This document shows positions 50,775 through 60,914 of a DNA stretch of 64,000 bases, one piece after another (within the stretch, counting starts at the first letter, position 1; every line of letters starts with the position of its first letter). Below the pieces are notes generated by a model. That model made no database searches, was not told where the DNA came from, and was given only the letters and a program-made list of their open reading frames with translations. The stretch is from the NCBI GenBank assembly GCA_036493475.1, contig DASXPS010000217.1, forward strand, positions 1-64,000, in the 5' to 3' direction. Source of the stretch: Sporichthyaceae bacterium (GTDB lineage Bacteria; Actinomycetota; Actinomycetes; Sporichthyales; Sporichthyaceae). Position numbers and translations under genes: made by a program.

Positions 50775-51841
50775 GGGGCGTTCTCGCGGCGTCCGCGGTC
50801 TCCCTGGTGATCGCCCTGCTCGGTACCCCGATCGCCATCCGCATCCTGGTCCGCCGGGGCTACGGGCAACTGATCCGCGACGACGGGCCCACCACTCACC
50901 AGACCAAGCGCGGCACGCCCACCATGGGCGGCTCCGTGATCATCATCGCGGTGCTGCTGGGCTACATCGCGGCGCACATCGTGCTGCACGACAAGAGCCC
51001 CACCGCCTCGGGCCTCTTGGTGCTGTATTTGATGACCGGCCTGGGCGCGGTCGGCTTTCTGGACGACTACATCAAGGTCAGTAAACAGCGCAGTCTGGGG
51101 CTGCGGGCCAAGGCCAAGCTGTCCGGGCAGTCGCTGGTCGCGTTGTCCTTCGCGGTGCTGGCCCTGCACCACGCCGACAACCGCGGACTGAACCCGGCCA
51201 GCAAGGACATCTCCTTCATCCGGGACACCACCGTCGGTCTGGGTGCGGTCGGGTTCGTCATCTGGGCCTACCTGATGATCGCGGCCACCTCCAACGGGGT
51301 GAACCTCACCGACGGTCTGGACGGTCTGGCCACCGGGGCTTCCGCGATGGTGTTCGGCGCGTACGTGCTGATCGGGGTGTGGCAGTCCGGCAACCAGTGC
51401 GGCTCGTCGGTGGTGCGCCGGTTGGGGCGCTGTTACGACGTGCCCAACGCCCTGGATCTGGGCATCGTGGCGGCAGCGGTGATGGGCGCCTGTTTCGGTT
51501 TCCTGTGGTGGAACGCGTCCCCGGCCAAAATCTTCATGGGCGACACCGGGTCGTTGGCGTTGGGTGGTGCGCTGGCCGGGTTGGCCATCACCACCCGCAC
51601 CGAGTTGCTGCTGGTGCTGCTCGGCGGACTGTTCGTGCTGATCACTGTCTCGGTGATCGTGCAGGTCGGATTCTTCAAGATGACCAAACGCCGAGTGTTT
51701 CGAATGGCACCGCTGCAGCATCACTTCGAACTCGCGGGCTGGAACGAGGTCACCATCGTGATCCGGTTCTGGATCATCGCCGGGTTGTTCGTTGCCGGCG
51801 GTCTGGGCGTGTTCTATGCCGAATGGTTGTCCGGGACCTGA
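50771..51841 (+). CDS. mraY: Phospho-N-acetylmuramoyl-pentapeptide-transferase
   Basis: This 356-aa, ten-helix membrane enzyme makes lipid I from undecaprenyl phosphate and UDP-MurNAc-pentapeptide. Family motifs are [27 protein letters not shown] (catalytic Asp pair), [15 protein letters not shown] and [14 protein letters not shown]. The start is TTG, overlapping the murF stop (TTGA), with GGAGG at 50762-50766; no ATG or GTG at the N-terminus would keep the first helix. The rare start codon may lower MraY yield. Confidence 0.96.
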   Translation: MRGVLAASAVSLVIALLGTPIAIRILVRRGYGQLIRDDGPTTHQTKRGTPTMGGSVIIIAVLLGYIAAHIVLHDKSPTASGLLVLYLMTGLGAVGFLDDYIKVSKQRSLGLRAKAKLSGQSLVALSFAVLALHHADNRGLNPASKDISFIRDTTVGLGAVGFVIWAYLMIAATSNGVNLTDGLDGLATGASAMVFGAYVLIGVWQSGNQCGSSVVRRLGRCYDVPNALDLGIVAAAVMGACFGFLWWNASPAKIFMGDTGSLALGGALAGLAITTRTELLLVLLGGLFVLITVSVIVQVGFFKMTKRRVFRMAPLQHHFELAGWNEVTIVIRFWIIAGLFVAGGLGVFYAEWLSGT

Positions 51842-51843
51842 CG

Positions 51844-53265
51844 ATGCTTCAGTTGAGTCGGGACTCCGACTGGTCCGGTGTGCACGTCGTGGTCGCGGGC
51901 ATCGGCGTGTCCGGGTTTGCCGCGGCCGACGCCCTGCTCTCCCTCGGCGCCCGGGTCAGTGTGGTGGACGCCAAAGCGGAGAACGAACGCGCCGCGGTGC
52001 TGGAGAACCTGGGTGCGACGGTGCGGCTGGGCGATGCGGAGACGCTGCCCGCCGACGCCGACGTGGTGGTCACCTCGCCGGGCTGGCGGCCGGACGCCCC
52101 GCTGCTGACCGCGGCCACCGCGGCCGGCATCGAGGTGTGGGGCGAGGTGGAGTTGGCCTGGCGGCTGCGGCCCTCGGTCGGCGCCGCGCCTTGGCTGGCG
52201 ATCACCGGGACCAACGGCAAGACCACCACGGTGCGCATGCTCACCTCGATGCTGAACGCCGCCGGGCTGCGTGCGGTGGCCGCCGGGAACGTGGGCACGC
52301 CGCTGCTCGAGGTGGTGATGGCCACCGGCTACGACGTGATCGCGGTGGAGCTGTCCAGCTTTCAGCTGCACTGGTCGTCCTCGATCCGCGCGCACTCCGC
52401 GGCCATCCTGAACATCGCCCCGGACCACGTCGACTGGCACGGCAATCTCGATTCCTACGCCCGCGCCAAGGGCCGTATCTACACCGGCGCGCAAGTGGCC
52501 TGCGTGTACAACGCGGCGGACGAGCGCACCGCGCAGTTGGTGCGCGACGCCGAGGTCACCGACGGCGCCCGGGCGATCGGGTTCACCTTGGGCGCGCCCG
52601 GCCCGGCGCAATTGGGCGTCATCGAGGACCTGCTGGTGGACCGGGCGTTCACTGACACCGGGGAGCGAGCTGACCCGGCCGCCGCGGTGGAGTTGGCGTC
52701 CGTGGCCGACGTCGTGCCACTCGCGCCGCACAACGTCGCCAACGCGCTGGCGGCGGCCGCCTTGGCTCGCGCCTACGGAGTGCCCGCCGCCGCAATCCGC
52801 GAGGGGCTGCGCACCTTCCGTCCGGACGCGCACCGCATCGCCGAGGTCGCCGTGCTCGACGAGGTGCGCTGGGTGGACGATTCCAAGGCCACCAACCCGC
52901 ATGCCGCCTCGGCCTCGCTGCGGGCCTACGACTGCGTGGTGTGGATCGCCGGTGGCCTGGCCAAGGGCGCGGTGTTCGACGACCTGGTCGCCGAGGCCGC
53001 GCCGCGGTTGCGCGGTGCGGTGCTGATCGGCGCCGACCGCGCCGAGATCGCGGCGGCGCTGGCCGCGCACGCGCCCGACGTGCCGGTCGTGGAGATCAGC
53101 CGGACCGATGCGGGCGCCATGGAGACTGTGGTGGCGGCGGCAGCGAAGCTTGCGCGGCCGGGCGACACCGTGCTGCTCGCCCCGGCGTGCGCGTCGATGG
53201 ACATGTTCGCCAACTACGGCGAGCGCGGCGACCGCTTCGCTGCGGCGGTGCTGGCGAGGACCTGA
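51844..53265 (+). CDS. murD: UDP-N-acetylmuramoylalanine--D-glutamate ligase
   Basis: This 473-aa ligase has an N-terminal Rossmann-like domain (VVVAGIGVSGFAAADALLSLG), the ATP loop ITGTNGKTTTVRML, VELSSFQLHW, APDHVDWHG and C-terminal VDDSKATNPHAA and LLAPACASMDMFANYGERG. It adds D-Glu to UDP-MurNAc-L-Ala. ATG 51844 is 2 bp after the mraY stop. A 77-bp gap follows before ftsW. Confidence 0.96.
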   Translation: MLQLSRDSDWSGVHVVVAGIGVSGFAAADALLSLGARVSVVDAKAENERAAVLENLGATVRLGDAETLPADADVVVTSPGWRPDAPLLTAATAAGIEVWGEVELAWRLRPSVGAAPWLAITGTNGKTTTVRMLTSMLNAAGLRAVAAGNVGTPLLEVVMATGYDVIAVELSSFQLHWSSSIRAHSAAILNIAPDHVDWHGNLDSYARAKGRIYTGAQVACVYNAADERTAQLVRDAEVTDGARAIGFTLGAPGPAQLGVIEDLLVDRAFTDTGERADPAAAVELASVADVVPLAPHNVANALAAAALARAYGVPAAAIREGLRTFRPDAHRIAEVAVLDEVRWVDDSKATNPHAASASLRAYDCVVWIAGGLAKGAVFDDLVAEAAPRLRGAVLIGADRAEIAAALAAHAPDVPVVEISRTDAGAMETVVAAAAKLARPGDTVLLAPACASMDMFANYGERGDRFAAAVLART

Positions 53266-53342
53266 TCCTCGACCTGAGGTTGAGACTCGCGACACGCCCG
53301 GATGTGCGCGTGATTGGCCCGGCGGCCCAACAAACTTGCCCG

Positions 53343-54608
53343 GTGAGCACGACCGTCCGTCCCGCTGAGCTGAGCCTTCTCGGTCTCGGCATTCGTGCCC
53401 GGCTGCGCTCCCTGGATCGCCCGCTCACCTCCTACTACCTGGTGTTGATCTCCGGGTTGTTGTTGATCGGGCTGGGCCTGGTCATGGTGCTGTCCGCGTC
53501 CAGCGTGGAGTCCTACCGGCACAACGGGTCGGTGTTCGCGATCGCGCAGAAGCAGGCGGTCTGGGTGGCCGTCGGGCTGCCGCTGATGTGGCTCACCTCG
53601 CGGATGCCGCCGGTGGTGTTCCGTCGCATGGCGTTCCCGGCGCTGATCGGCTCGCTGGGTCTGCTGGCGCTGGTGCTGGTGCCGGGCGTGGGTCGCGAGG
53701 TCAACGGCAACCGCAACTGGATCTACCTGGGCGGGCCGCTGGAACTGCAGCCGTCGGAGGCGGCCAAGCTCGCCCTGGTGCTGTTCGGCGCGCACGTCCT
53801 GGCACGTAAGCAGAAGCTGTTGAACCGGCCCGGGCACCTGTGCGTCCCGTTCCTGCCCGCCTCCGGCCTGGTGGTCGCCATGGTGCTGTTCGGGCACGAC
53901 CTGGGCACCACGATCGTGCTGCTGTCCATCATCGTCGCGTTGCTGTTCTACGTCGGCACCCCGATGCGCTACTTCGGCATGCTGCTCGCCCCGGTGAGTC
54001 TGATGGTGCTGGCGCTGGTCACCGCGGACCCCGACCGGATGCGCCGGGTGTCCTCGTTCCTGCATCCGTTCGCCACCTACCAGGGCACCGGGTGGCAGGG
54101 CGCGCAGAGCATCTTCGCGCTGGCCTCCGGCGGGTTCACCGGGGTGGGTCTGGGCGCCAGCCGGGAGAAGTGGGGCTACCTGCCCGAGGCGCACACGGAC
54201 TTCATCTACGCGATCATCGGCGAGGAACTCGGCCTGATCGGTGCGTTGGGCGTGCTGGTGGTGTTCGCGACCTTGGTCTTCGCCGGCTTCCGGATCGCCG
54301 CGCGCAGCCGGGACATGTTCACCACGTTGGCCGCCGCCGCGATCACCACGTGGATCGCGGTGCAGGCCGCGGTGAACATCGGCACCGTGTTGGGTCTGCT
54401 GCCGATCACCGGTATTCCGCTGCCGCTGGTGTCGTACGGTGGCTCAGCACTGCTGCCGGTCATGGTTGCGTTGGGCATGTTGCTGTCCTTCGCACGCCGC
54501 GAGCCGGGAGCGGCGGCGGCGTTGCGTGCCCGGGGACCGAACCCGCTGCGCGAGGCTGTCGGCCGGGTCTTCCGGCGCCCACGTGTCCGACGACGCCTGC
54601 GCAAGTAG
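53343..54608 (+). CDS. ftsW: Septal peptidoglycan glycosyltransferase FtsW (SEDS family)
   Basis: This 421-aa protein has ten membrane helices and the SEDS motifs GREVNGNRNWIYLG, QPSEAAKLALV, EAHTDFIYAIIGEELG and PLPLVSYGGSALLP. It polymerises glycan strands with FtsI at the septum. GTG 53343 (VSTTVRPAELS) is used but no ribosome site is visible; an in-frame GTG upstream in the murD-ftsW gap (VRVIGPAAQ) is an alternative. The C-terminal tail is basic and cytoplasmic. Confidence 0.94.
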   Translation: MSTTVRPAELSLLGLGIRARLRSLDRPLTSYYLVLISGLLLIGLGLVMVLSASSVESYRHNGSVFAIAQKQAVWVAVGLPLMWLTSRMPPVVFRRMAFPALIGSLGLLALVLVPGVGREVNGNRNWIYLGGPLELQPSEAAKLALVLFGAHVLARKQKLLNRPGHLCVPFLPASGLVVAMVLFGHDLGTTIVLLSIIVALLFYVGTPMRYFGMLLAPVSLMVLALVTADPDRMRRVSSFLHPFATYQGTGWQGAQSIFALASGGFTGVGLGASREKWGYLPEAHTDFIYAIIGEELGLIGALGVLVVFATLVFAGFRIAARSRDMFTTLAAAAITTWIAVQAAVNIGTVLGLLPITGIPLPLVSYGGSALLPVMVALGMLLSFARREPGAAAALRARGPNPLREAVGRVFRRPRVRRRLRK

Positions 54609-54620
54609 GGGAGCGATCTG

Positions 54621-55706
54621 TTGCACGTGGTCCTGGCCGCCGGGGGGACCGCGGGTCACATCGAACCCGCCCTCGCGTTGGCCGACGCGTTGCGTCGTCG
54701 CGATCCGAGCGTGGGTATCACCGTGCTGGGCACCGCCACCGGCATGGAGAACACCTTGGTGCCCGCCCGCGGTTATCCGGTGGTGCACGTGCCGCGGGTG
54801 CCGCTGCCGCGGCGGCCGACGGTGGACCTGCTGCGTCTGCCGGGGCGGTTGCGCGGCGCGGTGCGCACGGCCGGGGAGTTGTTCGACGAGCTGAGGCCGG
54901 ACGTACTGGTCGGCTTCGGTGGCTATGTGTGCGTGCCCGCGTATCTGGCCGCCCGTAAGCGAAAACTGCCGATCGTGGTGCACGAGGCCAACACGCCGGC
55001 CGGCGTGGCCAACCGGATCGGCGCGCGGTTCACCCCATTCGTGGCCACCACTGCGCGCGCCGACGACCTGCCGCACGGACGACTGATCGGGTTGCCGTTG
55101 CGGCGCAGCATCGCCACGTTGGACCGGCCGGCGCTGCGCGCCGAGGCCCGCGCGCAGTACGGCCTGCAACCCGACCTGCCCACGCTGCTGGTGTTCGGTG
55201 GCTCGCAGGGCGCGCGCAGCATCAATCGGGCCGCGTCGGAATCCGCATCGGCGTTGCGTACCGCCGGTATCCAGGTGTTGCACGCCGTGGGGCGGGACAA
55301 TGTGGGGTCGGTGAGGGTGGACGAGTCAGGGAAGGGTGCGCCGTACGTGATCGTGCCCTACCTGGAGCGGATGGACCTGGCCTACGCGGCCGCGGACCTG
55401 GCACTGTGCCGCAGCGGCGCGATGACCTGTGCCGAGTTGGCCGCGGTCGGCCTGCCCGCTTGGTACGTGCCGCTGCCCATCGGCAACGGCGAACAGCGTC
55501 GCAACGCCAAGCCGGTGGTGGACGCGGGCGGTGGCGGCATCGTCGAGGACAGCGACCTCACCGCGGCCTGGGTCGAGGCGAACGTGGTGCCGCTGCTGCG
55601 TGACGCGGACGGAATCGCGGCGATGAGCCGCGCCGCCGCGCAGCACGGTCGCCCGGATGCCGACGAAGTGTTGGCCGACCTGGTGTACGAGGCGGTCGGT
55701 CGATGA
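54621..55706 (+). CDS. murG: Undecaprenyldiphospho-muramoylpentapeptide beta-N-acetylglucosaminyltransferase
   Basis: This 361-aa GT28 enzyme makes lipid II from lipid I and UDP-GlcNAc. Motifs are [19 protein letters not shown] at the N-terminus, [27 protein letters not shown] and the C-terminal [24 protein letters not shown]. The start is TTG 54621 with GGGGAG upstream; no ATG or GTG would retain the glycine loop. It overlaps murC by 4 nt. Confidence 0.96.
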   Translation: MHVVLAAGGTAGHIEPALALADALRRRDPSVGITVLGTATGMENTLVPARGYPVVHVPRVPLPRRPTVDLLRLPGRLRGAVRTAGELFDELRPDVLVGFGGYVCVPAYLAARKRKLPIVVHEANTPAGVANRIGARFTPFVATTARADDLPHGRLIGLPLRRSIATLDRPALRAEARAQYGLQPDLPTLLVFGGSQGARSINRAASESASALRTAGIQVLHAVGRDNVGSVRVDESGKGAPYVIVPYLERMDLAYAAADLALCRSGAMTCAELAAVGLPAWYVPLPIGNGEQRRNAKPVVDAGGGGIVEDSDLTAAWVEANVVPLLRDADGIAAMSRAAAQHGRPDADEVLADLVYEAVGR

Positions 55707-57127
55707 CGCTGACCGCTGCCGACGTGCCCGCCGCAGATCGGCTCGGGCGCGTGCATTTCATCGGCATCGGCGGCGCCGGCATGTCCGGCATCGCGCGCAT
55801 CCTGCTCGCCCGCGGACTGTCGGTGTCCGGCAGCGACGCCAAGGACTCCACCGCGCTGGCCGCACTGCGCGCGCTGGGCGCGAGTGTCTACGTCGGGCAC
55901 GCCGCCGACCAGGTCGGCGCCGCGGACACCGTGGTGGTCTCCAGCGCGATCCGGCAGAGCAACCCGGAGTACGTGCAGGCGCGCGAACGCGGGTTGCGCA
56001 TCCTGCCGCGCGCTGCGGCGCTGGCCGCGGTGATGGCCGGGCGGCGGGCGGTCGCGGTGGCCGGCACGCACGGCAAGACCACCACCACCTCGATGCTCAC
56101 CGTCGCGTTGCAGCACTGCGGCGCGGACCCCTCGTTCGCCATCGGCGGCAGCCTGAATGAGTCCGGGGCCAACGCCCACGACGGCAGCGGCGACGTGTTC
56201 GTGGCCGAGGCCGATGAATCCGACGGCTCGTTCCTGCTCTACACCCCGCACGCGGCCATCGTGACCAACGTCGAGGCCGATCACCTGGACCATTACGGCA
56301 CACCGGCGGCCGTGGACGAGGCGTTCGTCCGCTTCTCCGGGCGGATCGAGCCGGGTGGGTTCCTGGTGGTGTGCGCGGATGACCCCGGCGCCGCCAAACT
56401 CGGGCAGGTGGCCGCCGCGGCCGGGGTGGATGTGCGCACCTACGGCGTCACCGAGACCGCCGACGTGCGCGTCGAGTCGCTGACCGTGCTGGCCGGTGGT
56501 TACGGCTTCGAGCCGGTGGCCAACGGGCGGCGACTGGGCCCCGTGCAGTTGCAGGTGCCCGGCATGCACAACGTGCTCAATGCCGCTGCCGCGCTGTCCG
56601 TCGGGCTCGGCTTGGGGTTCCCCGCCGGTGAGCTGCGCGAGGGACTGTCCGGGTTCACCGGCACCCGGCGCCGGTTCGAGCTGAAGGGCAGCGGTGGGGG
56701 GGTACGGGTCTACGACGACTACGCGCACCACCCGACCGAGTTGATCGCGGTGCTCCGCGCGGCCCGTGAAGTGGTGGCCGGGGGACGCATCATCGCGGTG
56801 TTCCAACCGCATCGGTATTCGCGCACTGCGGCGTTCACCAAGGAGATGGGTTCCGCGCTGGGGCTGGCCGACCGCGTGGTGGTGATGGACGTCTACGCCG
56901 CCGGGGAGGACCCGATTCCCGGCGTGACCGGGGCCTCGGTGGCCGCCGGCGTGCCGTTGCCGGCCGGGGACGTGTTGTTCGAGCCGTCCTGGTCCTCGGT
57001 GGCCGGTCGGCTGGCGGACTTCGCCGAGGCCGGCGACATCGTGCTCACGTTGGGCGCCGGCGACGTGACGATGATCGGGCCGGAGGTCCTGGAACTGCTC
57101 GCCGCTCGGGACGGGGTGGACGCGTGA
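55703..57127 (+). CDS. murC: UDP-N-acetylmuramate--L-alanine ligase
   Basis: This 474-aa ligase has [54 protein letters not shown] and [11 protein letters not shown] (the AHHP motif). It adds L-Ala to UDP-MurNAc. The ATG overlaps the murG stop and its stop overlaps ftsQ (GTGA). Full length. Confidence 0.97.
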   Translation: MTLTAADVPAADRLGRVHFIGIGGAGMSGIARILLARGLSVSGSDAKDSTALAALRALGASVYVGHAADQVGAADTVVVSSAIRQSNPEYVQARERGLRILPRAAALAAVMAGRRAVAVAGTHGKTTTTSMLTVALQHCGADPSFAIGGSLNESGANAHDGSGDVFVAEADESDGSFLLYTPHAAIVTNVEADHLDHYGTPAAVDEAFVRFSGRIEPGGFLVVCADDPGAAKLGQVAAAAGVDVRTYGVTETADVRVESLTVLAGGYGFEPVANGRRLGPVQLQVPGMHNVLNAAAALSVGLGLGFPAGELREGLSGFTGTRRRFELKGSGGGVRVYDDYAHHPTELIAVLRAAREVVAGGRIIAVFQPHRYSRTAAFTKEMGSALGLADRVVVMDVYAAGEDPIPGVTGASVAAGVPLPAGDVLFEPSWSSVAGRLADFAEAGDIVLTLGAGDVTMIGPEVLELLAARDGVDA

Positions 57128-57891
57128 AGGGTCGCACCGTCCTCGCCGCGCGGCCCTCGACGCCGGCCGCGGCCGTGGCGGCATCGGTACGGTCCGCCGC
57201 CGCGCTGCGCGCCCGGCGGCGGGGTCGGTGGATCCGCGCCGGGTTGGCGGTGCTGGTGGCCGGTGTGGTCGCGGCGCTGGTCTGGGCGGTGTTCTTCTCC
57301 GCGCTGATCGCGGTGCGCACGGTGAACGTGGCCGGCACCTCGCGGTTGACCCCGGCGGAGGTGAGCGCCGCGGCCAACGTGCCCCGGGGTGGGTCGCTGG
57401 CGTTGCTGGACACCCGCGCGGTGGCGGCCCGCGCCCGGTTGTTGCCCGCAGTGCAATCGGTGCGGGTGGAACGGCGGCTGCTGCACACGGTGCGGTTGGT
57501 GGTCACCGAACGCACTGCGGTGCTGGTGCTGGACACGGTTACCGGCCGGCAGCTGGTGGATGCCTCCGGGGTGGTCTTCGCAACGGCCACCGCCGCGGAC
57601 GCCGCCGGGCTGCCGGTGGTGCGCACCGCGCTGTTGACGTTGCCGCAGAGCACGTTGGTGTCCATCACCGCGATGCTCGCCGCGCTGCCCGCGCCGGTAC
57701 GCGCCGACGCGCAGGTGGTGCGGGCGGATTCCGCCGACGCGATGTCGGTGGAACTGAGCGGTGGCCGGTTGGTCATCTGGGGGGACGACACCCGTCAGGC
57801 GTTCAAGGCGCAGGTGCTCACCGTGCTTCTGCACCGCAAGGGCCGTGCCTACGACGTGAGCACGCCCGAGGCCCCGGCCATCAGTCGCTGA
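57124..57891 (+). CDS. ftsQ: Cell division protein FtsQ (POTRA domain)
   Basis: This 255-aa protein has a cytoplasmic tail of about 38 residues (Ala/Arg-rich), one membrane helix (about 39-60), a POTRA domain (VRTVNVAGTSRLTPAEVSAA, ALLDTRAVAARA, VRVERRLLHTVRLVVTER) and a C-terminal beta domain. It links FtsL/FtsB to the divisome. GTG 57124 overlaps the murC stop. 146 bp separate it from ftsZ. Confidence 0.93.
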   Translation: MKGRTVLAARPSTPAAAVAASVRSAAALRARRRGRWIRAGLAVLVAGVVAALVWAVFFSALIAVRTVNVAGTSRLTPAEVSAAANVPRGGSLALLDTRAVAARARLLPAVQSVRVERRLLHTVRLVVTERTAVLVLDTVTGRQLVDASGVVFATATAADAAGLPVVRTALLTLPQSTLVSITAMLAALPAPVRADAQVVRADSADAMSVELSGGRLVIWGDDTRQAFKAQVLTVLLHRKGRAYDVSTPEAPAISR

Positions 57892-57979
57892 CGAACCGTC
57901 AGTTGTTGCTGCGCGACACGCCCCCGAATGTCCTTGGTGCGGTGCAGACCGGGCTCTAGTTTCTGCAACTGTCGTCAGG

Positions 57980-58017
57980 TTGACATAACTCTAAACCTCA
58001 ACTTGAGGGTAAGAGTT
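57980..58017 (+). promoter_or_regulatory. ftsZ control element: TTGACA beside a 31-bp palindrome
   Basis: TTGACA (57980-57985) is followed one base later by a 31-bp near-palindrome (arms 57987-58001 and 58003-58017; 13 of 15 positions pair, centre C58002). It runs from AACTCT to AGAGTT around CCTCAA-C-TTGAGG. A repressor or activator dimer site covering the ftsZ promoter is the simplest reading. No good TAnnnT box 17 bp from TTGACA is visible. I recall a similar conserved block before ftsZ in other actinobacteria, but not in detail. Confidence 0.65.
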
Positions 58018-58037
58018 GAGAGTGAGAGGCACCGGCC

Positions 58038-59234
58038 GTGGCAGCTCCGCAGAACTACCTTGCAGTGATCAAGGTCGTCGGCATCGGTGGCGGTGGCGTC
58101 AACGCCATCAACCGGATGATCGAGGTCGGCCTCAAGGGTGTCGAGTTCATCGCGATCAACACCGATGCCCAGGCGCTGCTGATGTCCGACGCGGACGTCA
58201 AGCTCGACGTCGGCCGCGAGCTCACCCGCGGCCTCGGCGCGGGCGCGAATCCGGAGGTCGGCCGCAAGGCCGCCGAGGACCATCGCGATGAGATCGAAGA
58301 GGTGCTGCGCGGCGCGGACATGGTGTTCGTGACCGCCGGCGAGGGTGGCGGCACCGGCACCGGTGGTGCCCCGGTGGTGGCCAACATCGCCCGCTCGCTC
58401 GGTGCGCTGACCATCGGCGTGGTCACCCGTCCGTTCAACTTCGAGGGCCGCCGGCGCAGCACCCAGGCCGAGGACGGCATCGGCCGACTGCGCGAGGAGG
58501 TGGACACGCTCATCGTCATCCCGAACGACCGACTGCTGTCCATCTCCGACGCCACGGTCAGCGTGCTGGACGCGTTCAAGTCCGCCGACCAGGTACTGCT
58601 GTGCGGCGTGCAGGGCATCACCGACCTGATCACCACGCCGGGTCTGATCAACCTGGACTTCGCTGACGTCAAGTCGGTGATGTCCGGTGCCGGGTCGGCG
58701 CTGATGGGTATCGGTTCGGCGCGCGGCGAGGACCGGGCGATCGCCGCGGCCGAGGCAGCCATCGCCTCTCCGCTGCTGGAGGCCTCCATCGAGGGCGCCC
58801 GTGGCGTGCTGTTGTCCATCTCCGGCGGCTCGAACCTGGGCCTGTTCGAGATCAACCACGCCGCTCAGTTGGTCGCCGAGGTCGCGCACCCCGAGGCCAA
58901 CATCATCTTCGGCGCGGTCATCGATGACGCGCTGGGCGACGAGGCGCGGGTCACCGTCATCGCGGCCGGCTTCGACGCGGGCGTGCCCACCCCGTACCAG
59001 GAGCACTCCGGGCGGCGCCCGTCGGAGGTGCAGCCGACCAACGACCCCGGCGACGTGCCCACGCTGATCTCCGACGGCGCCCAGGGCGCGCCGGACCGTC
59101 AGTCGATGCCCGGCCCGCGGGAGTACCCGGAGCCGCGGCGCCGCGAGCCCGCGCGCAGCGTGCCGGTGCAACACGGCCGCCGCGCCCCGGAGCTCGGCCC
59201 GGACGAGTTGGACATTCCCGACTTCATGAAATGA
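58038..59234 (+). CDS. ftsZ: Cell division protein FtsZ
   Basis: This 398-aa tubulin homologue has [16 protein letters not shown], the GTP-binding tubulin signature [18 protein letters not shown] and the T7 loop [14 protein letters not shown]. After about residue 318 comes a disordered linker and the conserved C-terminal tip [10 protein letters not shown], which binds SepF and FtsW-like partners. GTG 58038 has GAGAGG upstream. It polymerises into the Z-ring. A strong terminator-like hairpin follows the stop. Confidence 0.98.
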   Translation: MAAPQNYLAVIKVVGIGGGGVNAINRMIEVGLKGVEFIAINTDAQALLMSDADVKLDVGRELTRGLGAGANPEVGRKAAEDHRDEIEEVLRGADMVFVTAGEGGGTGTGGAPVVANIARSLGALTIGVVTRPFNFEGRRRSTQAEDGIGRLREEVDTLIVIPNDRLLSISDATVSVLDAFKSADQVLLCGVQGITDLITTPGLINLDFADVKSVMSGAGSALMGIGSARGEDRAIAAAEAAIASPLLEASIEGARGVLLSISGGSNLGLFEINHAAQLVAEVAHPEANIIFGAVIDDALGDEARVTVIAAGFDAGVPTPYQEHSGRRPSEVQPTNDPGDVPTLISDGAQGAPDRQSMPGPREYPEPRRREPARSVPVQHGRRAPELGPDELDIPDFMK

Positions 59235-59242
59235 CCCACCCC

Positions 59243-59272
59243 GGCCCCGGCGGACCCCACCCCGCCGGGGCC
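59243..59272 (+). terminator. Terminator after ftsZ
   Basis: GGCCCCGGCGG (59243-59253) pairs perfectly with CCGCCGGGGCC (59262-59272) over an 8-nt loop, 9 bp after the ftsZ stop. There is no U tract, as is common for actinobacterial terminators. Confidence 0.7.
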
Positions 59273-59294
59273 CGGTCATCAGCTGCGCAAGTCC

Positions 59295-59355
59295 CCCGAG
59301 TGTGTAGTTGTGCAGGCTCCACGCGCCGGAAAACCTGCACGAGTGCACACTCGGG
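59295..59355. repeat. Long palindromic element between ftsZ and pgeF
   Basis: Two 22-nt arms (59295-59316, 59334-59355) pair at 19 positions, with two further G-T wobbles, over a 17-nt loop. The arms read from CCCGAGTGTG inward to TGCAGG and back. It lies 23 bp after the ftsZ terminator and 33 bp before pgeF. It looks like a second terminator or a dispersed palindromic repeat. Confidence 0.7.
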
Positions 59356-59388
59356 TGAGTTAAGGGCGCGACCGCGGGGGGTGAGGAC

Positions 59389-60126
59389 GTGCTGCCGTTG
59401 CTGAGGGCGACATGGCCGGCCGGGGTGCGCGGCGTGTTCACCACCCGGGCCGGCGGGGTCAGCATGGCGCCCTACGCCGACCTGAACCTGGCCCTGCACG
59501 TGGGTGACGACCGGCGGGCCGTGGCGGACAACCGGGCCAGGGCCGCTGCCGCGATCGGTCTGCCCCCGGAGCACCTGGCGTTCGCCGAGCAGGTGCACGG
59601 CAATGCCGTCGCGCTGCTGGACGCGGCGCCGGACACGCCCCCGGCGGTCGACGCGATGGTGACCACTACGCCCTGCTTGGCCCTGGTGGTGATGGTCGCC
59701 GATTGTGTCCCGGTGCTGTTGGCCGACGCCACGGCCGGGGTCGTCGCAGTGGCCCACGCCGGTCGCAAGGGCCTCGAACTCGGGGTGGTGGCGGCCGCGG
59801 TGCGCGCCATGGTCACCTGCGGTGCCGACGTCGAGCGGGTGGCCGTCTGGCTGGGACCGTCGATCGGCGGATGCTGCTACGAGGTGCCCGCGGACATGCA
59901 GGCCGCGGTGGACGCGGCCGCCCCCGGCGCGGCCTGCCGCACCACCCGCGGTACGCCCGGTTTGGATTTGCGGACCGGCCTGGAGGCCCAGTTGACCGCG
60001 CTGGGCGTGACCCGGGTCGGCCGGGTGGGCGGCTGCACCGCGGAGACCGACGACCTCTTCTCCTACCGGCGGGATGCCACCACGGGCCGCTTCGCCGGGC
60101 TGATCTGGCGGGACGCCGCCGGATGA
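59389..60126 (+). CDS. pgeF: Peptidoglycan editing factor / multicopper-like purine nucleosidase (YfiH family)
   Basis: This 245-aa protein has the family motifs FTTRAGGVSMAPYADLNLALHVGD, FAEQVHGNAV, MVADCVPVLLAD, AVAHAGRKG and GPSIGGCCYEV, with the conserved zinc ligands His, Cys and His. E. coli PgeF corrects UDP-MurNAc-L-Ser errors, and related LACC1 proteins act on purine nucleosides. It follows ftsZ, as in many actinobacteria, and overlaps yggS. GTG 59389 is preceded by GTGAGG. Confidence 0.9.
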   Translation: MLPLLRATWPAGVRGVFTTRAGGVSMAPYADLNLALHVGDDRRAVADNRARAAAAIGLPPEHLAFAEQVHGNAVALLDAAPDTPPAVDAMVTTTPCLALVVMVADCVPVLLADATAGVVAVAHAGRKGLELGVVAAAVRAMVTCGADVERVAVWLGPSIGGCCYEVPADMQAAVDAAAPGAACRTTRGTPGLDLRTGLEAQLTALGVTRVGRVGGCTAETDDLFSYRRDATTGRFAGLIWRDAAG

Positions 60127-60824
60127 CGTCGCGGCGCGACGAACTGGCCACCAACCTCGCCGCGGTGCGAGCCCGCATCGAGGCCGCGGCCGTCGCAGCG
60201 GGGCGTGACCCGGCAGAGATCACGCTCATCGCGGTCACCAAGACCTATCCGGCCGCGGACATCGCGCTGCTGGCTGAGTTGGGCGTGGCCGACGTGGGGG
60301 AGAGCCGCGCCCAGGAGGCGGGGGGCAAAGCGGCCACGCTCGGCGACCTGCCGGTGCGCTGGCACTTCGTGGGCCAACTGCAGACCAACAAGGCCCGATC
60401 GGTGGCCCGCTACGCCGATGTCGTGCACTCGGTGGATCGCACCGGCCTGGTCGACGCGCTGCGCCGCGCGGCGAGAGATCGGGCGGTGGAGTTGGACGTG
60501 CTGGTGCAGCTGAACCTGGACCCGGAGCCCGACGGCGACCGTGGCGGGGTGCGCCCGGTGGACCTGCCGCGGCTGGCCGACGAGGTGGCCGCCGCGCCCG
60601 GGCTGCGGCTGCGTGGGGTGATGGTGGTCGCTCCGCCGGGGATGGACCCGGCGCCGGTGTTCGCCCGGTTGGCGCAAGCCGCGGCCCGGCTGCGGGTGGA
60701 CCACCCGCACGCGGACTGGATCTCGGCCGGGATGAGCGGGGATCTGGAGGCTGCGGTGGCCTCCGGAGCGACACACGTGCGTGTCGGGTCCGGGTTGCTC
60801 GGTGCGCGCCCGGGTAAGCGCTAG
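60123..60824 (+). CDS. Pyridoxal-phosphate homeostasis protein (YggS family)
   Basis: This 233-aa PLP-binding protein of alanine-racemase-like fold has LIAVTKTYPAADI (PLP lysine), VGESRAQEAGGKA, WHFVGQLQTNKARSVA and SAGMSGDLEAAVASGATHVRVGSGLLGAR. It controls PLP and amino-acid balance and sits beside sepF in most Gram-positive bacteria. ATG 60123 overlaps the pgeF stop. Confidence 0.95.
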   Translation: MTSRRDELATNLAAVRARIEAAAVAAGRDPAEITLIAVTKTYPAADIALLAELGVADVGESRAQEAGGKAATLGDLPVRWHFVGQLQTNKARSVARYADVVHSVDRTGLVDALRRAARDRAVELDVLVQLNLDPEPDGDRGGVRPVDLPRLADEVAAAPGLRLRGVMVVAPPGMDPAPVFARLAQAAARLRVDHPHADWISAGMSGDLEAAVASGATHVRVGSGLLGARPGKR

Positions 60825-60914
60825 CGTCGCCACAGAGGCACCAACAGTGCACTCCGGCCGCGAGTGGGATGCACGTCCCGGCAGTCGAATTCGGACCTGA
60901 AAGGGCAGGCGCAC

